DNA of 26,429 bases from Rozella allomycis CSF55 (taxonomy: Eukaryota > Rozellomycota): positions 1 to 26,429 of the forward strand of contig KE560917.1 of NCBI GenBank assembly GCA_000442015.1, in the 5' to 3' direction. Each line of letters begins with the position of its first letter. Position 1 is the stretch's first letter. Below, piece by piece: positions 8,708 through 18,285 of the stretch. A model generated the notes under the pieces. It had not been told where the DNA came from. It did no database searches and worked only from the letters and a program-made list of their open reading frames with translations. The position numbers and the translations under genes were made by a program.

Positions 8708-10447
8708 ATGTCCAAAGTCTCTGCATCGAAAGAAAAGCGTTTAAAGAAGAGGGCTTTAAAATCAGCAGAAACATCATTGTCTAATCTTAGTCTTGAGGAC
8801 GTTTCAGGACAGCGCAGTGTTACAGGAGTATTGTCATCGCATCCACTGTCCCGAGATATAAAATTTGAAAATTTCAGTTTGCAGTGTTACGGTAGAGAGC
8901 TTATTTCAACGACCACGCTTGAACTTAACTTTGGGCGCAGATATGGTCTTATCGGAATGAATGGCAGTGGCAAGAGTACCTTGTTGAAATGTATTGCTGA
9001 GAGAGATTTAGAAATTCCCGAGCATATTGATATTTATTTGTTGGACCAGGGAGTGCCACCTAGTGAGTTGACTGCGCTTGAAGCTGTTATTGAGCTTGTG
9101 AAGCAGGAGCAGGAGAGACTTGAGTTGAAGGCGGAGGAGCTGGCTGGAGAAGCTGATTGTGACCATGCTCTTTTGGATGATATTTATGAGAGATTGGATG
9201 AATTGGATCCAAGTACTTTTGAGGCTAGGGCAGGAGAGTTGTTGCATGGGTTAGGGTTTTCTAAAACGATGATGTATCGTAAGACTAAGGATATGTCAGG
9301 AGGATGGAGAATGAGTGTTGCATTGGCTAGGGCGTTGTTTGTTTGCCCAACGTTGTTGTTGTTGGATGAGCCAACGAATCATTTGGATTTGGAGGCTTGC
9401 GTGTGGCTTGAGAACTATTTGAAGAATTATAAGAGAATTTTGTTGATAGTTTCACATTCACAAGATTTCTTGAATGGAGTTTGTACGAACATTATGTACT
9501 TGAGGGAAAAGAAGTTGACTTATTGGAGTGGAAACTATGATAGTTTTATTCAAACAAAGTCTGAATTGGAAACTAATCAAATGAAGGCTTATCATAAACA
9601 GCAAGATGAAATTGCTCATATTAAGAAGTTTATTGCCAGTTGTGGTACATTTTCCAACTTGGTTAGGCAAGCGAAAAGTAGACAAAAAATTTTAGATAAA
9701 ATGGAGGCTGATGGATTAATCCAAGAAGTTAAACCAGAAGCAACAATTCATTTTAGATTTCCAAACAGTGGGAAATTGCCACCCCCTGTAATTTCATTTA
9801 TTGATGTTTCTTTTTCTTATGATGGATCTAAAGAAAATTATCTTTATAAAGATCTAGACTTTGGTCTAGACATGGAGTCTAGAATTGCTATCGTTGGAAA
9901 GAATGGAGCTGGAAAATCAACTCTCTTGAAATTGATTGTTGGAGAATTAATGCCAACTGAAGGAAGAATTACAAAGCATCCTCACTTGCGTATTGGTCGT
10001 TATCATCAACACTCTGTAGATCAATTAGATCTTTCAATGACTCCAATCGATCACATGAGAACTAAATTTGAACACATGGCTCTTTCTGTAGATCAATGGA
10101 GATCTAGAATCGGTCAATTCGGTGTTACTGGAAACATGCAAACTCAACCAATGAGCTACATGTCTGATGGGCTTCGCTCAAGAGTCGTATTCGCTGAAAT
10201 GGCCTGCACCAATCCTAATCTTTTATTGCTTGATGAACCTACAAATACTCTTGACATGGACTGTATTGATTCTCTTGCTGATGCTATCAAAGCCTTCGAT
10301 GGTGGCTGTGTTCTCGTTTCTCACGATTTTAGACTTATCAATCAAGTGGCTGATGAAATCTGGGTGTGTGAAGATCAAACTATCACAAAGTGGGATGGCG
10401 ATATCTTGGAATACAAAAAACATCTCATGAAAACCGCTACCAAATAA
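8708..10447 (+). CDS. ARB1: ABCF2/ARB1-type ribosome biogenesis ATPase
   Basis: An intronless ORF of 579 residues encodes a soluble twin-ATPase ABC-F protein with no membrane segment. The N-terminus is Lys-rich. ABC1 has Walker A GMNGSGKST (residues about 83-91), signature MSGGWRMSVALARAL and Walker B/D-loop LLLDEPTNHLDLEA. The linker CGTFSNL...KSRQKILDKME matches ARB1/ABCF2. ABC2 has GKNGAGKST, signature MSDGLRSRVVFAEMA, LLLDEPTNTLDMD and the switch LVSHDFRL. Yeast Arb1 works in 40S and 60S ribosome assembly. The His of the usual NHLD in ABC2 is Thr here (codon ACT), which is unusual. The ATG at 8708 follows a T-rich leader; AATAAA overlaps the stop. Confidence 0.95.
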   Translation: MSKVSASKEKRLKKRALKSAETSLSNLSLEDVSGQRSVTGVLSSHPLSRDIKFENFSLQCYGRELISTTTLELNFGRRYGLIGMNGSGKSTLLKCIAERDLEIPEHIDIYLLDQGVPPSELTALEAVIELVKQEQERLELKAEELAGEADCDHALLDDIYERLDELDPSTFEARAGELLHGLGFSKTMMYRKTKDMSGGWRMSVALARALFVCPTLLLLDEPTNHLDLEACVWLENYLKNYKRILLIVSHSQDFLNGVCTNIMYLREKKLTYWSGNYDSFIQTKSELETNQMKAYHKQQDEIAHIKKFIASCGTFSNLVRQAKSRQKILDKMEADGLIQEVKPEATIHFRFPNSGKLPPPVISFIDVSFSYDGSKENYLYKDLDFGLDMESRIAIVGKNGAGKSTLLKLIVGELMPTEGRITKHPHLRIGRYHQHSVDQLDLSMTPIDHMRTKFEHMALSVDQWRSRIGQFGVTGNMQTQPMSYMSDGLRSRVVFAEMACTNPNLLLLDEPTNTLDMDCIDSLADAIKAFDGGCVLVSHDFRLINQVADEIWVCEDQTITKWDGDILEYKKHLMKTATK

Positions 10448-10521
10448 ATCTTATTCTATTATGGTGTTTCATATAAATATTATTCTATTCAATTATTTTT
10501 ATTCAATATTATTTCTTTTGT

Positions 10522-11769
10522 TCATGTTTTCCATTTGCCTCTCATTCTAATAAACTTTCTAACTCTATTATCAGCAAGAAATGCAATCAAATGCAAAATG
10601 CCTGGAATACCCATTCCAATCGATGCTGAAGACGCTAAATACATTTCGCTATTTGTCATCTACTCTTCAACTTCTGTATTCCCTTACCTGGTCAACGATC
10701 AGCACAAAGTATGAACAAATGGGTATAATCGGCCACAAAATGCATCTATAGAAGAAATGCATAGAATACTTCTTGGGCTTCTTTTGCTCAACCTGCTTTT
10801 GTTTGCCAAGCTCATCAAGTTCATTTCCACTCTTCGTCTTCAAATCACTCGCATCAATCTTCTTCCCTGATCTCAATACGTCCACAGAAGAAGCGGCGCC
10901 GCCCAAACTATTCGTGCTTTTGATGGCATAAAAACTCTCAGAAAAGTTTTTAGATTTCATTGCACTAGCATGGTTCGATTCGCTATTAGATCCAGCATCA
11001 TTTCTCAAATAGATTCTGTAACTGGTAAATAAAACTGCAAATAGTCCATATAAGACTGATAAACAAATAGGGCCAAATAGAGTTGACCATATCCATACGA
11101 CACTAATCACAAGTTTCTCTGGTGCATGGTCGGGATCATATTCAAACCAGCATGTACTATCAATCATCGATAACTATCTTTACTTGACTTCATCATTATA
11201 AGTGTATACATCACTGCCAAGAGGCAAACTCGCTAAAATAGCACTCACACAAAAAGGGAGCAGGAAGAACAGTGCATGCTGCACATTGCTATAAATGCGG
11301 GCCTTGCCATTAATAAAAACCAACAAAAAGTGCTATCACTTTAAAAATACACACTTACTGTTGTTATCGCGGCAGTGGAGAGTACCATCAAGTTGCACGA
11401 AAACACATACAACCACATTTTCAGCAGACAATCATTTACGTCATTGAAGGATATCAAAACAACGGACATGATCAAATCTGCGACAGCTATCATGCATGAT
11501 ATTTGCAAGTTTAGAAAATTCTGATGAAAAACTTTGCGATCTAATCTCCGCATGAGAAAGAACGCAGATATCATGAATACACAGGATAATATGGATATTG
11601 AGCATATTATCACTGATGGGATACGGCTTTCAATAAACCCTTCAGGTCGTTCATGCTGCTCATGGTGCTCATGTTCTTCATCTTCCGGCAGAGTGTCCGT
11701 TGAATTTAGTTGGCAGGAAACAAGTAGTGCGAAGATTAAAATTAGTAAAAGCCGCCTGGGTTTGAACAT
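10522..11769 (-). CDS. GPCR-like seven-transmembrane receptor, four exons
   Basis: Introns at 11333-11358, 11157-11183 and 10660-10687 (26-28 nt) restore a 388-residue frame. There is a signal peptide (MFKPRRLLLILIFALLVSC), then an acidic/His-rich outer segment (EDEEHEHHEQHER). TM1 is about IPSVIICSISILSCVFM; TM2 contains NLQISCMIAVADLIMS; TM3 ends ...TAAITTHFLLVFINGKA; a CWFE after TM4 fits an extracellular-loop cysteine; TM5 is long; a Ser/Lys-rich third inner loop of about 80 residues follows; TM6 is WPIIPICSYFVLI; TM7 has SIGMGIPGILHLIAF then NRVRKFIRMRGKW. The layout resembles cAMP-receptor-like and fungal Git3-like receptors, but I cannot fix the subfamily. The last exon, carrying TM7, is supported by the conserved-looking SIGM-x-G motif. 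Confidence 0.8.
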
Positions 11770-12015
11770 GAATTCGATGCCTTGACAACAAGGTTATGCA
11801 TTTTACATGCTCGAGGGACGGAAGAATCGAAAAGGCTCGGAAGAAAAGAACATATTATATAATTGTATAACAGTATTGATTAGAATACAGAATTGAACAA
11901 CAGTGTAACTTTTGCATTGGGGAAAAATAGCGGCAAGAATGCATATGCAAAAGCCAAGTTGCCAACAATTGAAACTTTCCATCTATGACTTTTATATTTC
12001 ATAATTAGTTTTCAA

Positions 12016-13756
12016 ATGATCTCTATTTCCTACCCTTGTCTTATGGAGGAAAAAATAGTGCAGTTGCTTGGCTGGTTGAAAGATAACGGAGCAGTTATAT
12101 CTCCCAAAGTAGAATTCAGGATTGGAAAAGTAAAAGATAAAATATATCGAGGCGTTTTTTCAACGGAAAGAATTGAAAATGGAGAGTGCTTATTAGATAT
12201 TCCGGCTCATTTGACTATGAACCTGAAAACAGCCAGACATCATTTTGCTAAACACTTCGATAATTATGCATTGCAAAAATTATTTCTTCTAGATTCAACA
12301 ATTATTATGGCAGTATTTTTGTTGCTAGAAAAGTGTGACACGAAACAGAAATCATTCTTCTGGCCTTATATAGATTCACTTCCTGAAAATATAGATAATC
12401 CCATGCATTGGAATCAAAAGGAATTGGAATATTTGCAAGGAACAAGCGTTTATAACGCTGTGAAAATACGAAAACTAGACTATGAAAATGACATTGAGAA
12501 AATTAATGATATTTTTGGAAAGGAATACGAAAATATATTTACAATTCAAAATTATACATGGGCGCGATCTATAATTTCGTCAAGATCGTTTCCTGGCTGG
12601 CTGTATGAAGGAATTCAAAACGAATCGCGACAGGACTCCAAGTTTATAAGATTTGTTTCTGAAGCCACATGTGAAGTTTCTGTTGATGACAAACTGCTAG
12701 CTAGCCCTGTTCTAGTCCCTGCGCTTGACATGCTAAATCATTGCCTCGCTCAGCAAGTGACATGGAAGTCGTTTAGATCAAGCGAATCTCACCTAATAAA
12801 ATTTCTAGCTGCTGATGATATCCCGGCGAAAACGGAAGTGTTTAATAATTATGGATCGAAATCCAATGATTCCCTATTATTGGGATACGGTTTTGTTGTC
12901 TGTCGAAATCCATTTGAAAAATTCTGTGTGAAATTAAACGTGTCTCGTCATGATGATTTATGGCAATATCGTTCAATGGCTCTGAAAAAGTTTGGGTACC
13001 ATGAAATTCCGGAATTTGAGATATGTTTAGAGAATATTTTGCCTTCAAATTTATTGACTGTTATTAGCGTTCTTATTGCCAACGAGGCTGAATTGGGACA
13101 ATTTTTAAGCGGGAAGCCGTTCACAATCACCCAAAGGAATCAAATTTCCTGCCTCGAACATCTTTCCTGCCTGTTAAAAAATGAATTAGAAAAATTGGGT
13201 CAGTTTAAAGTCAATGATGAAGTGAAACTTACAGAAAGGCTTGAAATGGCAATAACATACAGAGAGGGGCAAATGAATTTGTTGCAAAAGTCACTTGAAA
13301 AATGTCTAAACGTTAAAAAGATGATTTTAGGGGAAAATTTCAAGGAAAGATTTGTTTCCCAGATTAAATTAGTCGAAGAATGTCCTCACTTAAATAACGT
13401 TCTTGGAGCGGCTGAAAAATACTTTGAATCTCTTGATCCTGAAACTTCCTTCATACTTTCATTAATATATTTTCTTTCATTTCCACCTGAGGGATCTTCC
13501 TTGCTTGAAGATGGGGTTTTGAAATTGATCAATTCTATCAATGTTGAAGATGTTGATGAGGCTATGGATCAATATTTGCAAGATGTTGCGAATGTTTTTT
13601 CTTCGTGTGACCTTAAATTTGATGCAAATGACTTAAAAAGAGTCTCAAATCAAGTAATTTGTATGGTCGATGAGTATGGTCTTACAATTGATAGCGTNTA
13701 TGGTCGATGAGCATGGTCTTACAATTGATAGCGTTTTTGGAGTTATCATCAATTAG
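12016..13756 (+). CDS. SET-domain lysine methyltransferase (SETD3/RKM/LSMT type)
   Basis: The protein has a split SET domain of the Rubisco-LSMT/SETD3/RKM class: an N-terminal part with RGVFSTERIENGE (near residues 47-59), and a C-terminal SET part with PALDMLNHC and VFNNYGSKSNDSLLLGYGFV, which contain the NH and Tyr of the cofactor/substrate site. A helical Rubis-substrate-binding-like region follows. These enzymes methylate Lys (ribosomal proteins in yeast RKM) or actin His (SETD3); which one applies cannot be told here. Two in-frame ATGs exist (12016 and 12043); the second, starting MEEKIVQLL, looks better. The 3' end crosses an N (13698); merging the 35-base duplicated ends gives a normal ending and stop at 13754-13756. 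AATAAA lies 8 nt beyond. Confidence 0.88.
13662..13735. repeat. Duplicated ~35-bp contig ends around N 13698
   Basis: The sequence before the N and after it is the same apart from a T/C change (Tyr or His codon). The second copy continues to the stop codon of the SET gene. Again an unmerged contig overlap. Confidence 0.8.
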
Positions 13757-13794
13757 TGTAAATAAATGGATTTTTAATGATATTGTGATATTTA

Positions 13795-14427
13795 TTACCA
13801 AATATATGGAATCAATCTCCATCTTTGAGATATATGCTTGTACCACTCATCACCGAATTTTTCACATAAAGCTTGCTCTTCATTTCGTATTCTTCCCATT
13901 AATGCAATAATCAAAATCGACATGAACAATGAAAACGGTACCAAATTGAGACAGTGGTGATAAAAAAAGGTAAGATTGCACATTAAAATAGCTGTGTAGC
14001 TGGGATGTATCAGGTACTTGTAAGGCCCATCATTCACCAATTTGTGATCCTTAAACGTTCTCACTTCGTACGTAAAATATTTTCCTAATGCTCTGTACGA
14101 TGCCAATCTCAATTTCAGTGATGCATATCCCAGTGCAAGACAAGCTATGTCTATCCACCCCATTGGCATATTTTGAGTGCGCCTTTCATTGAATAGAAAT
14201 TTCAAGGCAAAATCAGGAATTGATGAAAATACATTCCAATATAAACCTAAATATACAATCACCGAGATGTAAGAAATTGGGAACAGAAAATTGAACCTTT
14301 TCTTGTTCATATACTGATCTTTTATCTTTGAATCTGACATAGATGGAAAGGCCTGTTTTGGTGGTTTTACTATAAGTATGTAAAATATTGTATGTAGTAA
14401 TGAAAAGATTAAGTTCGCCGAAATCAT
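13795..14427 (-). CDS. STE14: Isoprenylcysteine carboxyl methyltransferase family (ICMT/STE14-like)
   Basis: An intronless ORF of 210 residues encodes a multi-span membrane protein. The C-terminal half has the ICMT family core: LGKYFTYEV, then HKLVNDGPYKYLIHPSY (the SAM-binding GxY..xHPSY block), later RIRNEEQALCEKFGDEWY and RWRLIPYIW. ICMT methylates the C-terminal prenylcysteine of Ras-like proteins and a-factor-type pheromones in the ER. Length (about 200 residues) fits STE14. Other PEMT-like methyltransferases share this fold, so the exact substrate is inference. It ends 38 bp from the SET gene (convergent) and its ATG is 20 bp from the divergent KGD4 start, so the promoter must be tiny or shared. 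AATAAA overlaps the stop. Confidence 0.85.
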   Translation of the reverse strand: MISANLIFSLLHTIFYILIVKPPKQAFPSMSDSKIKDQYMNKKRFNFLFPISYISVIVYLGLYWNVFSSIPDFALKFLFNERRTQNMPMGWIDIACLALGYASLKLRLASYRALGKYFTYEVRTFKDHKLVNDGPYKYLIHPSYTAILMCNLTFFYHHCLNLVPFSLFMSILIIALMGRIRNEEQALCEKFGDEWYKHISQRWRLIPYIW

Positions 14428-14447
14428 GAAAATTGCAGAATCGCTAA
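14428..14447. promoter_or_regulatory. Twenty-base divergent gap between ICMT and KGD4 start codons
   Basis: The two ATGs point away from each other with only 20 bp between. Each promoter, or one shared promoter, must therefore sit inside or across the neighbouring gene, or one true start is further in. Confidence 0.5.
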
Positions 14448-14722
14448 ATGGCCTTTATAACTAAAGAGCATGTTCCTTTGATAAAATTTTTAGGGAAATT
14501 GAGAAATGGTAATGTGAACTTTACGATTCAAAAGCATCTTTATCATTAAAAGGAGGCACTTTGGCCATCACAAAAGAAAAGAAAGCCATATACTTGGAAA
14601 AGCCGATTATCTCACTACCATACTCCAATGAAGAAATAGAAGCCATCCTAGTAAATATATTTTATAAAATTGATCAGTCTGGAGGGGCGACAGCATTCGA
14701 TCGTGTTTTGAAAAATAAATGA
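14448..14722 (+). CDS. KGD4: KGD4/MRPS36-like small mitochondrial subunit, three exons
   Basis: Splicing out 14509-14534 (26 nt) and 14651-14677 (27 nt, in frame) gives 73 residues. The start has VPLIKFLGKLRN, like the PLI-F/KF motif of Ymr31/KGD4 and MRPS36, and the end has EEIEAILSGGA, like the family's EE-x-E-x-I-x-SGGA ending. KGD4 anchors the E3 subunit to the 2-oxoglutarate dehydrogenase complex in the mitochondrial matrix. The protein is shorter than yeast Ymr31 (about 120), lacking most of the middle. It is divergent from ICMT with just 20 bp between the two ATGs. Recognition rests on two short motifs at the correct ends plus introns of the standard length. AATAAA precedes the stop directly. 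Confidence 0.7.
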
Positions 14723-14964
14723 ATTTAATGAAACAAAAATTATTATATTCTGTTTCATTTTTGGCGTATTTTTTGATTGGATCATATGTGTCATATTCAT
14801 CAAAAAAATTGAAAGAAAATTTATTGGATTATCATGGGAATGGAAACGTCAAAATGTATCTAAGCTTGTCCTATAAGCAAGTTGGAGAGTTAATTTACCA
14901 AATCCGATTTCATAAAATCAATGTCGTGAAGAGCACTTGTATTCCAGATCCCAAAAGAATTTAG
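14719..14964 (+). CDS. Possible small membrane protein overlapping KGD4 stop
   Basis: An ORF with ATG overlapping the KGD4 TGA (ATGA) or starting at 14728 encodes one clear hydrophobic helix (LLYSVSFLAYFLIGSYVSY) then a charged stretch SSKKLKENLLDY. Single-span mitochondrial assembly factors look like this, but I see no diagnostic motif. The second half (after about 14832) is antisense to the likely last exons of the minus gene ending at 14832 and may not be coding. A 26-nt GT...AG intron (14857-14882) is also possible and would give a shorter product. A chance ORF is a real alternative. Confidence 0.35.
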   Translation: MNLMKQKLLYSVSFLAYFLIGSYVSYSSKKLKENLLDYHGNGNVKMYLSLSYKQVGELIYQIRFHKINVVKSTCIPDPKRI

Positions 14965-16400
14965 AAAATGCATCATCTAATTCAAATAAGTATTGAAAAC
15001 CTTACCAGGTTATTCTCAACGTTTCCAAGAAACTCATTAGCATTACTGACCCTGGACAAAATTAGGTCCACCACTTCTTCGGGCTTTAAGCAAACATGAA
15101 AGCTAAAGAAATCATTCGGAGGAGAGCCATTTAATACATTTAAGATAAAATCGTGAGCAGAAGAAAGACTATTTGAGGTATTAAGAATTTTGTACGGTTG
15201 GTCTCTTAACAGGAGGATGAAATCATATTTGTAGGATCCCAATTGATCAAAAACTTTATCCAAAAGCTGGATTTGTATTTCATCAACAAATTCTTGGGTA
15301 AATGATTCTACAATAATCAGATCTTGAAATGTAGACAATGAGATCCAAGTTAGACCCTGGAATTTATTTGAATCATATATAGTCGAATATTTAAATTTGG
15401 AATTCTCAAAAAATGAAGAACAATTTCTTAAGCAGTAGACGCCCATTGAAGCAAAGTCAATTTCCCCATAATCAATGAATTTCTTTTCTGGTTCAATAAA
15501 TGAAGGTTTAATTTCCTCTCTTGAAACATTTTTCTTTATGGGGGAATCTAAACCCATAATCATGAATTCAAAATCTATGTCTCTCTTCCTTTTGGCATCA
15601 CTCGGCTTTTCCACGTTAATTAAATCATCACACGAGATTGCATCAAGAGGATTATTTTGAAATTCAAAGGGCTTTAACCAATCAGATATTTCTACATTTG
15701 ACGCAAGAGTGTCCGCGTTTGTTTTAAACTTCCAAGATACCTTTGGGATCTCCAGCTCTGACAAATCGATTTCATCCAAAAAATACTCAAAATTATATTC
15801 TGTAAACATTTTTGCATCTATTATTACTGAAAAAGACATATTTTTACATTCATATCCCTTTTGAATTCCTTGTGAAAGTAAGTTAGGAAAATCCATCATT
15901 TCTTCTCCACAAAGGGGTAAATTTACTTCTTCTTCGACGTTCTCAAGTGGTTTACAGACCAGAGTTTTCTTATTGAACACATCCGCAATAAATTCATCGT
16001 CAACAGATCCAAAGTCGTTTTCGATTGTAAAGGGCTGCAATATCAATTCATTCAAGGGTTCATGATAATTTGGTAATAAATCCACATCAAATTTTAATGG
16101 TATGATTGGGTCTTCAATCCTTTCAGGTACAAAAGCCATTTCGATAAACTCGCTTTCAGTACAGAAATTGTCGTTTGGAAACAAATCATCATCCAAAGTA
16201 TGCTTTTCTGGTATATTTAACATATCGCGCAAAAAATTTTCACTTGGAATATTTGGTTTCGGTTTATACGACCGCGACAAGTCAAACGAAAGCTCAGGCG
16301 CTTCTCCTATTGGCGCAAAAATTCTTGGAACTTCAATTTCTGAATTATTTTTTAAAACTCTTTTAAAAGACTCTTGTAGACGATATTTTTCCAAATACAT
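14832..16400 (-). CDS. Acidic protein with possible XPF-like (SHOC1/Zip2-type) C-terminus
   Basis: The main exon (16400-15006) encodes 465 residues. Two short introns, 15005-14977 (29 nt) and 14898-14871 (28 nt), both in phase 0, add about 38 residues and a stop at 14832. The N-terminal 300 residues are acidic, rich in Pro/Phe/Asn and probably poorly folded (IPSENFLRDML, DDDLFPNDNF), with a basic AKRKRD patch. The C-terminal part (about 345-470) alternates strands and helices: LTWISLSTFQDLIIVE, YDFILLLRD, HVCLKPEEVVDLILSRV. It ends in LNSFGIWNTSALHDI, which looks like a helix-hairpin-helix. That arrangement suggests an inactive XPF-like domain, as in SHOC1/Zip2 or Eme1. There is no ERK nuclease motif. 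Family assignment is weak inference; coding status is firm. Confidence 0.7.
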
Positions 16401-16464
16401 ATATTGCCAGGGTTACTCATGCTAGAAAAATGATAATTTATTTACAGGCTCTAATTTTTTTAAT

Positions 16465-16857
16465 TTACACAAGAACACTTCCTAGATTCACATATTCGCC
16501 CTTCTTTCGTCCAGATATTTTCTTTTGAATAAATGCACTGAATATTATCCACGAGAAACCCAGCAATGTTCCACAAACATTAGCTAAAATATCAAACCAA
16601 TCAAATACTTTATAAGGTAACAAACCCTGCACGCATTCACTGCCAAAACAAGTGGCAATGCATAGCCCAAAAGCTATTAATTTTCGTTCAAACATTCTAG
16701 CGACAAAAAATACTAACACAAAAAATGCCACAAAATGTGTTATCTTGTCATTAACATGCCAATAATCCGCGATATTTTTGTAAAAACCAAGAATACTTAG
16801 AAAAATTAAATATAAAACAAGTGAAATATAAAATACAAATGGTTGTCTCTTGAGCAT
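16465..16857 (-). CDS. VanZ-like membrane protein
   Basis: From the ATG at 16857 the ORF encodes 130 residues with about four membrane helices: YISLVLYLIFLSILGFY, ITHFVAFFVLVFFVA, LIAFGLCIATCFGSECVQ and ILANVCGTLLGFSWIIF. The NDKITHF motif after the first helix, a Glu in the third helix followed by Q (ECVQG), and FDWFDILANVCGTLLG are hallmarks of the VanZ-like family, best known in bacteria (teicoplanin resistance) and also present in some fungi. The ORF is open upstream to 16968, but that part overlaps the end of the HemW gene in another frame, so I prefer 16857, leaving 37 bp between them. Biochemical role in eukaryotes is unknown. It could be an old transfer from bacteria. Confidence 0.75.
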   Translation of the reverse strand: MLKRQPFVFYISLVLYLIFLSILGFYKNIADYWHVNDKITHFVAFFVLVFFVARMFERKLIAFGLCIATCFGSECVQGLLPYKVFDWFDILANVCGTLLGFSWIIFSAFIQKKISGRKKGEYVNLGSVLV

Positions 16858-16894
16858 TATGGTGGCTTGGTCACTACTTGGTTTATTTTTGGAT

Positions 16895-18285
16895 TCATTT
16901 AATGATCTTTTTGCAAATAAAGTCGAGAATATTTTTCCCTTGGTTTGTCGCTTTGAGAACACCCCCATTTGATTGATCTAATACGAGGTAATTGTCATCA
17001 CAAAATTGCTGTACTTCATTAACGTTCAAGATCTGGCTAAAAGGATTGAATATCATTACTTCTTCAAATGGTCATAAAATGTAACCCTTTTGATGTTCTC
17101 AAAGCTGTAGTGACTAGCTGTTTGGAAAAGTCCGTCTCGCTTAAGATATTACAAGTAGCCGTTCAATTTTTTATAAAATTAATGAATTACCCATCCATAA
17201 ATGTTGTCGCGTTCGATTGCCAATCGCTGGGTGCATGTATCTAGTTTATATTTTACCTGCTCATTTTACTTTTATCGTTTGATATCGTTTCCCATTACCT
17301 AAACAAAACCTTCCGTGAGCACCTGGACCAAATCCCAAATAGTCAAAGCCCATCCAATACGCCTTATTGTGTTTGCTTTCTGTTTCTAAACTGCTTGCAT
17401 AGTTTGAAATCTCATATGCATTATATTTTTTGACTCGAAGAAACTAGAATGATAATTAAAAGAATATACTTCTTTGGCATACTCGTGCATTTCCAATAAG
17501 GTATCGTCATCCGGAAGTTGAATGGCTCCGTTTTCAACTAGTTTGTGCAATCTTAACACTTAAATTTCATATTAATACGGTGTCCCCTTTTCTACGGTTA
17601 ATTGATAGACAGATACATGGCCATTCAGATGACTTTCTGCCATCTATACAAGGATACACATAAGCATACATTTAGTTCTTTCTTCCAATTGGCCAGATCC
17701 TGAAATGGAAGACCGTACATCAAATCAAAAGTTGTCTTATTAGGAAACACCTTTGAAGAAATCTCGAGTGCGTTAAGGCTATCCAAAACGGTGTGACTAC
17801 GATTCATCCATGACAAATACTTTTGATTCAACGTTTGTATACCCAAAGACAGGCGATTGACACCGCATTTTTTAAAATCTAGCAATTTGTTCATTTCTAT
17901 ATTCTATTTCCAGACATTCACTACTTTTACTGTTGGATTACATTCAATTGTAATCTCCATATTATACATGCAATCAAAAGTTGACCTAACACCATTAATT
18001 AGTTCATGCACATGACTTGGCTATAGCAGTTAGTAAAATTTCTTACATTCATCAATCCAGGCGTTCCTCCTCCAAAATATATACTCTGAACTTTCCATTG
18101 GTTGTTTTTTGGGCTTCCTTTGATTTCTGCCAGATATGCTTTAACAAAATCATCTTGATCCAAATTTGGTGGAGGTATGTACTTATTAAAATTGCAGAAT
18201 GTGCATTTTGTTAAGCAATAAGGCCTGAAATTTATTATTTCAAAAAAATATTTTACCAGTGTATGTATATGGCAAGTGGTCTCAT
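16895..18285 (-). CDS. HemW/RSAD1-type radical SAM protein, about ten exons, one likely frameshift
   Basis: Nine introns (18256-18225, 18046-18021, 17930-17904, 17669-17644, 17578-17552, 17469-17444, 17269-17241, 17190-17140, 17059-17037; 23-51 nt, mostly 26-29) restore a protein of about 374 residues. It starts with IYIHWPYCLTKCTFCNF, the CxxxCxxC cluster site followed by Phe, typical of HemW and not HemN. Then FGGGTPGLM, EITIECNP, GVNRLSLGIQT, DLMYGLPFQD, HVSVYQLTVEKGTP, YEISNYA, HNKAYW and GFGPGAHGR follow the family in order, then a winged-helix-like end (LRTSKG...GKNILDFI). HemW binds haem and is linked to mitochondrial or respiratory haem handling. The total coding length is one base short: a base seems missing in the A4G3 run near 17085-17091. 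The 51-nt intron is the least certain. Confidence 0.88.

Noticed and set aside
16858-16968. N-terminal extension of the VanZ-like protein
   Set aside because: The bases encode the C-terminus of HemW in another frame, which matches the family; the next ATG at 16857 gives a normal VanZ start.
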